Source: G963665185 sp963665185 (GTDB lineage Bacteria > Desulfobacterota > Desulfovibrionia > Desulfovibrionales > Desulfovibrionaceae). Taken from it: a DNA stretch of 64,000 nt. Positions 1-10,865 of the stretch are shown here, in pieces. The translations under genes were made by a program, and so were the position numbers. Numbering within the stretch: position 1 is the first letter of the stretch; each line of letters starts with the position of its first letter. The stretch lies in assembly GCA_963665185.2 (NCBI GenBank), contig CAXXPO010000005.1, forward strand, positions 1 to 64,000, read 5' to 3'. The notes under the pieces were generated by a model. It did not search any database and had not been told where the DNA came from. It worked only from the letters and a program-made list of their open reading frames with translations.

Positions 1-1224
1 CACGGTGCGCAGCCTGGTGTACTGGGCGGGCGTCTGCATGGCCGTGATGTCGGACCAACCCATGGAGCGGACCCGCGTGTAGCCATCCTGAAAAGCCAGC
101 ATCTGGTTGCCTGCGCAGATGCCCAGAATGGGCACGGGAGCTTTGCGGATAAGCTCGTATTCGCCGTTGTAGGCGAACATGGGCAGGTTGTTGTAGTCCG
201 CGTTGTTGCCGGACAGGATGATGGCGACAGGTTTGCGTTCGAGCGCATTGTACATGGCCATGCTCACCTGCCAGTGCGGCACGCTCAGGGTCTTGAGTCC
301 GGGGGCGACTTCCCGCACGCGCCGGGCAAGCTGGGTAAAGGTGAAGCCGTCGTGCTGGTTGCCCACCACCAGGACATACGGTTCCTCCGGCGTGTCCGGC
401 ACGGCGGGCATGCCCGGCGAGTAGAAGAGAATTTCATTGAGCGCCGGGGCGTATCCCTTCCAGCCCGTGATTTCCAGCCGCCAGAACCGGGCCGATGCGG
501 GCTTGCAGTCCAGCATGAACCGGTATGTGTCGGCCTTGCGCACTTCCAGTCCGGGAACCTTCTGCCAGGTTTTGCCGTCGTTGCTTGCCAGCCAATGGAA
601 GTCCTGCGGCCAGCCGTCGTTGTCCCCGAAGTCCGCCAGCATCCAGACGCGGCCGATCTCCGCGGCCTTGCCAAAATCCAGCTCGACCCAGGGCGCGGGA
701 TCGCCTGGAGGGGCGCTGCGCCATTGCGTGCCCAGCCCCTGGTCGGAATAGTCCACAAGGTTCCGGGCATCCGAGCCGCTGGAAACCTTCACGCTTACCG
801 GCAGCACCCGCGTCAGCGGGACAAACGCATCGTCGCTGGCCGTGTCCACGAAAAATCTGCCCGTTTCCCATGGACCTTTTTTTCCGGCTTCGTCCACCGC
901 ACGTACCCGCCACCACCATCGGCTCTTGTCGGCCAATGGCTTGGTCTCGGGAACGCGCAACGCAGACACCGGTCCCTTGACCTCCAGCACCGTATACTTG
1001 CGCAATTCCGGCGTATCAAAGCTGCCCTTCAGGTCCAGCTCGATTTCATATTTCCTGTCCCCCTCCCCACCCTGTGCGTTCCTGAACGACAAGGTAGGAG
1101 CAGGGCGCGTTACCACAACGTCCCAGCACGGATTCGTGGTAAGGCTTACGCTGCTCAAAGGGCAATCCGCCCAGGCCGGAACCACCCATGCCAGAATGAG
1201 AAAGAGTGTGAAGAAACTGCGCAT
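1..1224 (-). CDS. Exported discoidin-like / class I glutamine-amidotransferase-like protein, 3' end outside the window
   Basis: 408 codons are visible and the C-terminus lies beyond the window edge. The start is fixed by AGGAGA six bases before the ATG. Residues 1-19 form a typical Sec signal peptide ending AWA. Residues about 140-267 look like an F5/8 type C (discoidin) carbohydrate-binding domain, with a WVELDFG strand and a late FWRLEITGW strand. From about residue 283 a class I glutamine-amidotransferase-like fold begins, with the nucleophile elbow GICAGNQ (Cys370). The catalytic His and Glu would be in the missing part. Envelope location and a role in hydrolysing an extracellular amide are inferences. 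Function is unknown. Confidence 0.7.
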   Translation of the reverse strand, partial: MRSFFTLFLILAWVVPAWADCPLSSVSLTTNPCWDVVVTRPAPTLSFRNAQGGEGDRKYEIELDLKGSFDTPELRKYTVLEVKGPVSALRVPETKPLADKSRWWWRVRAVDEAGKKGPWETGRFFVDTASDDAFVPLTRVLPVSVKVSSGSDARNLVDYSDQGLGTQWRSAPPGDPAPWVELDFGKAAEIGRVWMLADFGDNDGWPQDFHWLASNDGKTWQKVPGLEVRKADTYRFMLDCKPASARFWRLEITGWKGYAPALNEILFYSPGMPAVPDTPEEPYVLVVGNQHDGFTFTQLARRVREVAPGLKTLSVPHWQVSMAMYNALERKPVAIILSGNNADYNNLPMFAYNGEYELIRKAPVPILGICAGNQMLAFQDGYTRVRSMGWSDITAMQTPAQYTRLRTV

Positions 1225-1519
1225 TTTTTCTCCTGTGGTTGGTGGAGAGAGGAAGGGCGAGCAAAAACCTTTTTTAAAAAGTTTTTCCCCCACAGACCCC
1301 TTTTTTCCAAAACTTTTATTATTCAGATGTGTTGAGAGAAATTCATCCTGCCTGTTCGTTATCATAATGGTACTGAACACATGTTGCCATAGCTTGGGGG
1401 ATTTGTTGAGTTCTATTTAAAGCTTGTTTAGGACAGCAACCTTAGTACTGCCGGTAGGGCAAGAAAGGGAGCAAGTTTTGTGAACAGTTTGGTAGGCGAT
1501 GTTGCCGTCTAGTCAATGG
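1225..1519. other. Intergenic stretch with no gene
   Basis: The left part carries a poor copy of the intergenic hairpin element described at 1263. I see no convincing reading frame, RNA gene or strong promoter in the remainder. Confidence 0.6.
1263..1322. repeat. Intergenic hairpin element, degenerate copy
   Basis: An imperfect A/T hairpin (AAAAACC then TTTTT, pairing with AAAAAGTTTTT) is followed by a C-run and the tail CCAAAACTTTTATT. The same layout, a hairpin then CCCCC then CTTTTCCAAAA(A/C)TTTTTAT, recurs at 35804 and 52534. Confidence 0.5.
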
Positions 1520-2416
1520 TCATTTGAGACGATCAAGAACTTCACCTGATGTCGCAATTTTTATATATTCTGTTCTAGCTATTTTTGATTCCTTTTTTAT
1601 TTTTTTAGCAGAAATATAAAATGAATATTCACTTGTTGGGTTTTTGAATACAGAAAGAAGTCTTTTAACTGTGGAATGATCTTGTGAAATAATGTTATCA
1701 GATTCAATGACTCCGATGAGTATTCTCAATGTAAAAAGTATTTCCCCTATTTTTTTTCCGTGACTATTTAGAGATTTCAATAACTCATCATGCGAAAATG
1801 TACTCGAAGAGAAAATGAGATTTATTTCTTCATACAAAGAGTTTGCGATTCCACGTATTTCATTTAAATTTTTTAAAATTGAAATTAGAATAGAAAAACA
1901 ATTTCTATAAAAAAATGGTTGAGATATTAAGTCTATATGCGAATGCACTTTTGTGCACAAGTTGATAATGTTAAGAAGTTCAGAATGGATATGAACTTTG
2001 ATTTCATCTTTTGTATGTTGATTAAAAGATGTATATATGACGACTTTTTTGTCGATTATAAATAATGAATCATAACATTGTTGATGGAAACCAGAAATCA
2101 GTTCTTGAATTTTTTCAATAGAATTTATTTGTCTTTCAATTTTTTTATTATAATGGATTCCTGTAATTGTTGTTTTTGCCGTAAAAAAAATACCTACTAA
2201 GATAAGTGTCGTTTCAGCTAGGCTAAATAACTCTTGGGTACTTATGTAGAATTGTTCTGGTATACTTGGTGCTTTAGATCTTATCGCTAAATATAGAATG
2301 GTAGGTGCTGCTGCAACAAGTAGCGGAGTCAACATCCATGTGAATGCTTTTAGTGTTACGCGAAGAGTTGTTTTACATAAAAAAATGAATATGTCAGTTT
2401 TTTTTGGGAGGCACAC
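1520..2416 (-). CDS. AT-rich hypothetical inner-membrane protein
   Basis: 298 residues from a GTG start with AAGGTG about seven bases upstream. Two hydrophobic segments lie at about residues 28-45 and 63-82. The rest is a long hydrophilic, mostly helical region that is probably cytoplasmic. I recognise no conserved domain or catalytic motif. Its base composition is far more AT-rich than the flanking secA and oxidase genes, which suggests recent transfer. It stands alone on the minus strand. It may be a membrane-anchored accessory or phage/defence protein, but nothing in the sequence proves this. Confidence 0.6.
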   Translation of the reverse strand: MCLPKKTDIFIFLCKTTLRVTLKAFTWMLTPLLVAAAPTILYLAIRSKAPSIPEQFYISTQELFSLAETTLILVGIFFTAKTTITGIHYNKKIERQINSIEKIQELISGFHQQCYDSLFIIDKKVVIYTSFNQHTKDEIKVHIHSELLNIINLCTKVHSHIDLISQPFFYRNCFSILISILKNLNEIRGIANSLYEEINLIFSSSTFSHDELLKSLNSHGKKIGEILFTLRILIGVIESDNIISQDHSTVKRLLSVFKNPTSEYSFYISAKKIKKESKIARTEYIKIATSGEVLDRLK

Positions 2417-2502
2417 GGATACACCTTTTAATTGGGATGACTGATGATGTTCGATTTTTTCAAGAATTATTGCATAAATAAAGAATATAGAAAATGTTTT
2501 TT

Positions 2503-2550
2503 AGCCTAGAATCCCCCTGAAAACGGTAGTTTTCAGGGGGATTCTAGGCT
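2503..2550. terminator. Perfect 22-bp palindrome downstream of secA
   Basis: The arms 2503-2524 and 2529-2550 are perfectly complementary around a GGTA loop. It lies between secA and the AT-rich gene and probably ends or protects the secA transcript. No long U-tract follows on the minus strand, so termination is not certain. Confidence 0.55.
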
Positions 2551-2609
2551 TGAAAATCGCAGGTCCAGGAGGCCGTCGCCTCCTGGCGGGGTGCGGGGCA
2601 GAGCCCCGC
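2551..2609 (-). repeat. GC-rich double-hairpin 3'-end element after secA
   Basis: Read on the minus strand, a GCGGGGC/GCCCCGC hairpin is followed by ACCCC, a nine-bp CCAGGAGGC/GCCTCCTGG hairpin and a tail GGACCTGCGATTTTCA. The same architecture with tail GGACCCTCGATTTTCA follows cysS at 50755-50814, so this is a dispersed element. Confidence 0.55.
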
Positions 2610-2615
2610 TCTATT

Positions 2616-5126
<2,511 letters not shown>

Positions 5127-5150
5127 AATATGATATCTCCGTAAGGACTT

Positions 5151-6260
5151 TTATTTCAAAGAAATTGCGTCCAGCCAGTGGCGGACCGTGACGTTTCCGG
5201 GGGCGGTGTTTTCCAGGCGCATGACGCATCCGCTGCACCCGCTGAGTACGCCTGCGCCCTGCGTCGGAGCAAGGTGCTCCCAAAGTTTCGCATTGACCTC
5301 TTTGCACAGACCGGGATCGGTAAGCTGCATGATGCCGCCCAATCCGCAGCAATGATCGTGCGATGCCCGGACCAGCCGGTCACCTGCCATGTTTTGCACC
5401 AACCGTTCGTCCGGGTCGGGCAGGGGCGCATGGCAGGGGCGATGGTAGAAAAATTCTTCCGGGGCCGCTTCCAGCGGTCGGAACGTCGCCTCGGCAAGCA
5501 GGCTCGCCAGCGGGACAAGGGACGTTCGCCATTGATCCTGCTCGTTCTCGTACCAGGCGAGGTTGTCATTTGTCAGACGCAGCAGCCCGGCATGGCAGGT
5601 GGCGCAGAATGTCACCATTTTGGGTTTTCCCAGAGTGCGCCACGCTGCAATATTATCCGTGCGGACCCGGTTCAGCTCCTTCAGGGTTCCGGCATGGCGC
5701 AAGGTCCAGCCGCAACAGGAAAAATCATGGTCCGGCAGCAGTTCCACGCCCATTTTGCGCAATACCGTGGCTGCCTTGTCGGTCCAGCCGGGACGCAGAT
5801 GTCTTGCCGTACAACCGGCAAAGAGTACGGCCTTTGTAAACGGGGCGCAAGCTGAACCGGAATCCAATGTAAACCAAGGCTCGGGAGCCGTGGTTATCCG
5901 TTGCAGCCGCATCCTTTCGGGCAGGGCAAAGGCCGCGGTGGAGGCCAGGGGCCACAACCGTTCCGCCTTGTCCACAAAATGCCCCCAGATACGCTCCGCA
6001 AGATGCGGGTGGGCCGCCTTCATTCCCGCCACAGTGTCGCAACCCGACAATCCGTAGGGACACGCCGCCTCGCATCTTCCGCAGGCAAGGCACAGTCCGG
6101 CCAGGCGTTGCGCCGGAATCTCGCGTATTTTCAGACGCCCGTTTTCCAGCAACTGCGCCATCAACTGCTTGGCTCGCGGAGACAGCTCCTCGCGGCCGGT
6201 GGCGGATATAAGCGGGCACACTGCCAGGCAGCGTCCGCACTGGATACAGTCGTTACTCAT
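5151..6260 (-). CDS. 2-hydroxy-acid oxidase Fe-S subunit, GlcF/LutA-like
   Basis: 369 residues. Two 4Fe-4S ligand sets lie near the N-terminus: Cys5, 8, 11, 15 and Cys57, 60, 63, 67, each ending in CP. Two CCG domains follow, with CCGWTL and HCCGLGG. The family passes electrons from a flavin-linked 2-hydroxy-acid oxidase to the quinone pool or another membrane carrier. The FAD-binding partner is the next gene upstream on the same strand, about 270 bases away. In Desulfovibrio such pairs oxidise D-lactate or glycolate; the exact substrate cannot be read here. Confidence 0.88.
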   Translation of the reverse strand: MSNDCIQCGRCLAVCPLISATGREELSPRAKQLMAQLLENGRLKIREIPAQRLAGLCLACGRCEAACPYGLSGCDTVAGMKAAHPHLAERIWGHFVDKAERLWPLASTAAFALPERMRLQRITTAPEPWFTLDSGSACAPFTKAVLFAGCTARHLRPGWTDKAATVLRKMGVELLPDHDFSCCGWTLRHAGTLKELNRVRTDNIAAWRTLGKPKMVTFCATCHAGLLRLTNDNLAWYENEQDQWRTSLVPLASLLAEATFRPLEAAPEEFFYHRPCHAPLPDPDERLVQNMAGDRLVRASHDHCCGLGGIMQLTDPGLCKEVNAKLWEHLAPTQGAGVLSGCSGCVMRLENTAPGNVTVRHWLDAISLK

Positions 6261-6345
6261 CGTGGGGAAGCCTCCGGTAGGGAAGAGGAAGAAAGGGCCT
6301 CCGGCGGCTGGAGGCCATGATGGCCCCCAGACCCCCGCATCCCGT

Positions 6346-6393
6346 TTATTGGCACTGGCCGTGACGCAAAGGCGTCACGGCCAGTGCCAATAA
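6346..6393. terminator. Perfect 22-bp palindrome between the oxidase genes
   Basis: The arms 6346-6367 and 6372-6393 match perfectly around an AAAG loop. It lies 3' of the FAD subunit and 5' of the Fe-S subunit, so it may attenuate read-through or stabilise the upstream message. Confidence 0.55.
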
Positions 6394-6480
6394 GCGGAAC
6401 GTCGGGATTCTGGAAGAAAAGAGGGGTGTTCAAGATTCGCTCTTTGTTGGCAGCAGAGGTTTTTGAAAAGGGGATCGTGA

Positions 6481-6513
6481 GGGGGAGCACCTTTTTTCAG
6501 AAAGGTTTCCCCC
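6481..6513. repeat. Intergenic hairpin element after the FAD oxidase gene
   Basis: GGGGG, ACCTTTTTT and then AAAGGTTTCCCCC form an imperfect hairpin of the same family as 35804-35866. It sits 21 bases past the stop of the FAD subunit. Confidence 0.5.
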
Positions 6514-6533
6514 GCGCACATATTCTCTCTCCC

Positions 6534-7910
6534 CTAGAACGCTTTGCCGGGGTTCATGATGTTGTGGGGGTCGAGGGCGCGTTTGATGGCGTTCATGGTA
6601 TCGCGTTCGTTGGGCCCGAGCTGTTGGTGGATGTATGGTTTTTTGACCATGCCGATGCCGTGTTCTCCGGACAGGGTCCCGTCGAGTCGGAGGACTTTGG
6701 CGTAGATTTGTTTTTTGGCGGCAAGGGCCTTGTCTTTCATCTGGGGCTTGCCTGCGTCGTACATGATGTCCACATGGATGTTGCCGTCGCCGAGGTGTCC
6801 GAAGCAGAGGATGTCGAGGCCGTGTTCCCTGCCGATGGAATGAAAGGCGTTGACCGCGTTGGCCACCTGGCTGCGAGGTACGGCGATGTCGTCGTTGCTT
6901 TTGTCGGGGGCCACGGTATAGAGCGCGGGGCTGATGAGGCGCCGCAGCTCCCAGAGGGTTTCCTCGGTTGCGGGTGTGTCGCCGATTTCCAGGAAAAGCG
7001 GATCGCAGGTGGCAAGGGTTGTACGCAAACGCGCGAGGTCGGCGGCGAGTGCGGCCTTTGAGCCGTCGAGCCGGAAGAGCAGCGCGCCTCCTGTCTTGTC
7101 GGGCCAGGGCACGGCGGGGGCGACGTTGGTTATGGCGGCGAGGACCTGGTGGTCCATGAATTCCATGGCCGTGGGCAGGAACCCGGCCTGGAAAACAAAG
7201 GCGGCGGCCCGGAGGCAGTCGTCCAGGGTGTTGAAGCCGACCATGAGCGAGGCCGTGGCTTCGGGTTTGGGCAGGAGTTTGAGCGTGAGCCGGGTGATGA
7301 TGCCCAGTGTGCCTTCGCTGCCCACGAGCAGACGGGTGAGGTCGAGACCGGCCACGTTCTTGTGCACGGGTTTGCCGGTGCGGATGGTTTTTCCGCCGGG
7401 CAGGACGGCGTTGAGCGAGAGGATGTAGTCGCGGGTGACGCCGTACTTCACGGCCCGCATTCCGCCTGCGCAGGTGGCGGCATTGCCGCCGATGGTGGAG
7501 ATGTTCACGCTGGCCGGGTCGGGCGGGTAGAAAAGGTTCTGCGCTTCCAGGATTTTTTGCAGTTCGCCGGTGATGACGCCGGGTTCCACGGTTGCCGTGA
7601 AATCGCCCGGGCTGATGTCCAGGATGCGGTTCATGCGCAGGGTGGAAACGACGATGCCGCCTTTTTCCGGAACCGCGCCTCCGGCCACTCCCGTGGCCCG
7701 CGCGCGGGGGTAGATCGGGATTTTTTCCCGGTGCGCCCAGGCCAGCAGGGTTTCTATTTCCTGTTCCGTTTCCGGCCGGACAACGGCCCAGGGCATGGCC
7801 AGGATGCGGCTGTTGTCCGTGCCGTGCGCGGCGCGGGGTTCCGGATCGAGCAGCAGCGCGTGAGCGGGGAAGGTGTTTTTGAGAAAACGTTTGTGGGGTC
7901 TGGTAAGCAT
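6534..7910 (-). CDS. FAD-linked 2-hydroxy-acid oxidase, GlcD / D-lactate dehydrogenase type
   Basis: 458 residues, typical for the family. The N-terminal half is a PCMH-type FAD-binding fold with the pyrophosphate-binding stretch YPRARATGVAGG and later STIGGNAATCAGG. The C-terminal FAD-oxidase domain carries HLGDGNIH, SGEHGIG and the closing NIMNPGK. It oxidises D-lactate, glycolate or a similar 2-hydroxy acid, passing electrons to the Fe-S subunit encoded downstream. Lactate is the classical growth substrate of these bacteria, so D-lactate is most likely. No strong ribosome-binding site precedes the ATG. Confidence 0.9.
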   Translation of the reverse strand: MLTRPHKRFLKNTFPAHALLLDPEPRAAHGTDNSRILAMPWAVVRPETEQEIETLLAWAHREKIPIYPRARATGVAGGAVPEKGGIVVSTLRMNRILDISPGDFTATVEPGVITGELQKILEAQNLFYPPDPASVNISTIGGNAATCAGGMRAVKYGVTRDYILSLNAVLPGGKTIRTGKPVHKNVAGLDLTRLLVGSEGTLGIITRLTLKLLPKPEATASLMVGFNTLDDCLRAAAFVFQAGFLPTAMEFMDHQVLAAITNVAPAVPWPDKTGGALLFRLDGSKAALAADLARLRTTLATCDPLFLEIGDTPATEETLWELRRLISPALYTVAPDKSNDDIAVPRSQVANAVNAFHSIGREHGLDILCFGHLGDGNIHVDIMYDAGKPQMKDKALAAKKQIYAKVLRLDGTLSGEHGIGMVKKPYIHQQLGPNERDTMNAIKRALDPHNIMNPGKAF

Positions 7911-8054
7911 ACTGGGGACAGCCGGTTTGTATTGAAAATATTTTTCGTTGTGTTCGCGTGGCAGAGGCTAATCACTGCGTGGGCATGTGGCAAGCCGTAA
8001 AAAGGTTCGATGGTTGCGTTGCCGTATAAAGTCCGAACCGCTCCAAGCCGCCCT

Positions 8055-8112
8055 GTTCAAAGAAAAACCTCCGGGCGGAATGCAGTTCCGGGCCGGAGGT
8101 TTTTCTTCGAAC
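8055..8112. terminator. metK terminator hairpin
   Basis: AAGAAAAACCTCCGG (8060-8074) pairs with CCGGAGGTTTTTCTT (8093-8107). The pairing extends outward with one mismatch, and the stem carries its own T-run. It lies about 50 bases past the metK stop codon. Confidence 0.75.
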
Positions 8113-8164
8113 AAATCGTCGATGGCCGGGGGATGATCCCCCCGACCATCGGAGGCATTCTTTT

Positions 8165-9335
8165 TTACAGCTTGCAGGCCGTGCGCAGGTCGGCGGCGGC
8201 GTCCGTCTTTTCCCAGTTGAATTCGGGAAGTTCGCGGCCGAAGTGCCCGTAGTTGGTGGACTTGCGATAGATGGGGCGCAGCAGGTCCAGGCGACGGATG
8301 ACATGGTAGGGGCGCAGGTCGAAGACTTCCTTGACCGCCTTGGTCAGAGTCTGGTCGTCGCACTGCCCGGTGCCGCGGGAGGAGGCCAGGACGGATACGG
8401 GATCGGCCACGCCGATGCAGTAGGCCACCTGGACTTCGCAGATGTCGGCCAGGCCCGCGGCCACGATGTTCTTGGCAATGTAGCGCGCCATGTAGGCGCC
8501 GCTGCGGTCCACCTTGGAGGGGTCCTTGCCGGAGAACGCCCCGCCGCCGTGTGCACCCGCTCCGCCGTAGGTGTCCTGGATGATCTTGCGTCCGGTGAGT
8601 CCGCAGTCGCCCATGGGACCGCCGATGACGAAACGCCCGGTGGTGTTGATGAAGATGCTGGTGTTCCTGTCCAGCAGTTCGGCGGGCAGGGTGTGCTGGA
8701 TGACTTCCTTGAGAATGGCTTCGCGCAGGTCGTCGTTGCTGATGGCTTCGATATGCTGTGCGGAAACGACCACGTTGTCGATGCGGCTGACCTTGCCGTC
8801 CACGTATTCCACGGCCACCTGGGTTTTTCCGTCGGGGCGCAGGAAGTCGAGGATGCCCTGCTTGCGCACGTCGGTCAGACGGCGGGAGAGCTTGTGCGCC
8901 CAGTAGATGGGGGCGGGCATGAGGGTCTCGGTCTCGTTGCTGGCAAAGCCGAACATCATGCCCTGGTCGCCTGCGCCCTGTTCTTCGGGTTTCTGGCGGT
9001 CGACGCCCTGGGCGATGTCGCCCGACTGCTTGTCTATGGTGGAGATGACGGCGCAGGTGTTGTAGTCGAAACCCATATCGGAAGAGTTGTACCCGATGTC
9101 CTTGATGGTGTTCCGGACGATTTCGGGAAGATCGGCATAGGCGGTTGTGGATATCTCGCCCGCGATCAGCGCCATGCCCGTGGTGACCAAGGTTTCGCAG
9201 GCCACGCGCGCATTGGGGGTCCTGCCCGATGATGCTGTCGAGCACGGCATCGGAAATGGAGTCGGCAACCTTGTCGGGATGGCCTTCGGTGACGGATTCG
9301 GACGTGAAGAGATACCGCCCTTTGCTGTCGATCAT
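8165..9335 (-). CDS. metK: S-adenosylmethionine synthetase, with one apparent frameshift
   Basis: Makes S-adenosylmethionine from methionine and ATP in the cytosol. The start at 9335 has a perfect AAAGGAGG eight bases upstream and encodes a normal N-terminus with TEGHPDKVAD. The reading frame breaks at about 9216-9220, inside a run of five G on the plus strand. Four G would give the expected GQDPNARVACETL junction. The rest is normal, including GGGAFSGKDPSKVDRS. Removing one base gives 389 residues, the family length. The enzyme is essential, so an assembly error is far likelier than a pseudogene. Confidence 0.93.
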
Positions 9336-9473
9336 ATATCAACCTCCTTTGATGTGTTGATTTGCTTGACGAGTTCTTCCCATACTGTGTTTCGCGACAA
9401 AAGGCTAGTCTGCAAATGATGGGTTTGTTTGGTTCGGACCTTTTTCCGGGGGAGCATACACCCTCTGAGAAAC

Positions 9474-9510
9474 AAACGGCTGCGCGACAGTCTTTGTCGC
9501 ACAGCCGTTT
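9474..9510 (-). terminator. panD terminator hairpin
   Basis: The arms 9474-9489 and 9495-9510 pair over 16 bases with one G-U mismatch. Read on the minus strand the stem ends in GTTTGTTT. It lies 35 bases past the panD stop and ends the panC-panD unit ahead of metK. Confidence 0.7.
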
Positions 9511-9544
9511 TGAAGGGCGGGGGATGATTTTTTGCAGGCGATGT

Positions 9545-9889
9545 CTATTTGGGCGTGTTCGTCTGGTCCACCAGGACGACCCTGGGTTCGAAGCCGTGGA
9601 TCTCGTCGTCGGCAAAAAGGCCGTAACAGGCGATGATGACCTTCTGTCCGGCTTCGCCCTTGAGCGCGGCCGCGCCGTTGAGGCAGATTTCGCCGGGCCC
9701 GCCCACGATGGCGTAGGTGGTGAGGCGCTCGCCGTTGTTTATATTGTACACGTCCACCTGTTCGAAGGGGGCGATGCCTGCGGCCTGGAGCAGGACGGGA
9801 TCTATGGAGATGCTGCCCTCGTAGTCCACGTTGCATTCGGTGAGGGTGGCGCGGTGGATTTTGCCGCGCAGAAAGTTGCGTAAAGCCAT
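9545..9889 (-). CDS. panD: Aspartate 1-decarboxylase
   Basis: 114 residues. Converts L-aspartate to beta-alanine for pantothenate synthesis. The self-cleavage site is visible as EGSIS, with Gly25-Ser26 matching the Gly24-Ser25 site of the E. coli enzyme; Ser26 would become the pyruvoyl cofactor. The conserved NINNGER and NGAAA segments are present. The ATG comes one base after the panC stop, so the two genes are translationally coupled and their products feed the same pathway. Confidence 0.97.
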   Translation of the reverse strand: MALRNFLRGKIHRATLTECNVDYEGSISIDPVLLQAAGIAPFEQVDVYNINNGERLTTYAIVGGPGEICLNGAAALKGEAGQKVIIACYGLFADDEIHGFEPRVVLVDQTNTPK

Positions 9890-9890
9890 G

Positions 9891-10744
9891 TCACGATACC
9901 TCGATCTCTATATTGTCGATGAGCCGGGCCTTGCCGCAGTATACGGCGATGGCGGCCACGACGTTCCGGGTTATGGTGTCCTGGGGGATCATGGTTTCGG
10001 GATCCACGATCTCGATGTAGTCGATGCGGCCCTGGGGGATGCTGTCCGCGTAGTAGGCGGCAAGATCGGCCTTCAGGGCCGCGACGTTCCGCTGTCCCTG
10101 CCGGGCGGCGTCGCGCAGTCGGCAAAGGCCCTTGCGCAGATGCGGGGGCGCGTTCCCGTTCCTCTGGGGTCAGATAGACATTGCGCGAGCTCAGGGCAAG
10201 GCCGTCGGACTCGCGGACAATGGGATGGCCGATAATTTCAATGGGCATGTTCAGGTCGCGCACCATGCGGCGGATGACGGCCAGCTGCTGAAAGTCCTTT
10301 TTGCCGAACACGGCCAGATTGGGCATTGCCAGCATGAAGAGCTTGGCGACCACGGTGGTCACGCCGCGAAAATGGGTGGGGCCTGGTTGTCGCGCACAAT
10401 CCCTGGGAAGGGCCGTCCACCACCACCCAGGTGGAGGCGTCGGACGCATACATGGTTTCCGGGGCCGGAGCGAAGAGCAGGTCGGCTCCGGCCTCGGCGG
10501 CCAGCTTGCAGTCCCGTTCGAAGTCGCGGGGGTAGGCGTCCAGGTCTTCGTTGGGGCCGAACTGGGTGGGATTGACGAACAGGCTGACCATGACCCTGTC
10601 GGCTTTTTCCCGGGCCAGACGGATCAGGGAGAGGTGTCCCTGGTGCAGAAAGCCCATGGTGGGGACGAGTGCGGTGCGAAGGCCTTGCCCGCGCCACTGC
10701 CAGCATTGTTCTTGGAATGATTCCGGTGTGTTGATGATATCCAT
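9891..10744 (-). CDS. panC: Pantothenate synthetase, with two apparent frameshifts
   Basis: Joins beta-alanine and pantoate using ATP. The N-terminal part carries TMGFLHQGHLSL with the HxGH adenylate motif. The frame breaks at a G-run near 10378 before HFRGVTTVV, and again at a G5 run near 10144 after EERERAP. Dropping one base at each site gives 283 residues, the same length as the E. coli enzyme, with FGKKDFQQ and ESDGLALSSRN in place. I chose the ATG of MDIINT; an ATG five codons upstream is also possible. panD follows immediately. Confidence 0.93.
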
Positions 10745-10865
10745 GTCGGTTGCGCCCATTTTTGCGGGCGGCTTCGTGTAATGATGAACGAAAGTGGCCG
10801 GAAAGAGGTGTGTTGTCCAAAGGGAAGGATCGGATTCCGGCTGCGCGGATACCCGCGTACAAAAT

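Larger units (their letters stand above)
6261..6533. other. Spacer between oxidase subunits holding three hairpins
   Basis: The spacer contains a GGAGGCC/GGCCTCC-rich hairpin at about 6295-6340, a long palindrome at 6346-6393 and a hairpin element at 6481-6513. No gene is seen. Confidence 0.6.

Noticed and set aside
8165..9335. metK as a pseudogene
   Set aside because: One extra base in a homopolymer explains it, everything else is conserved, and a sulfate reducer needs SAM synthetase. No second copy is visible here to replace it.
9336..9473. SAM riboswitch ahead of metK
   Set aside because: I looked for the core helices of the common SAM riboswitch classes on the minus strand and did not find them. 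Only a good ribosome-binding site is clear.
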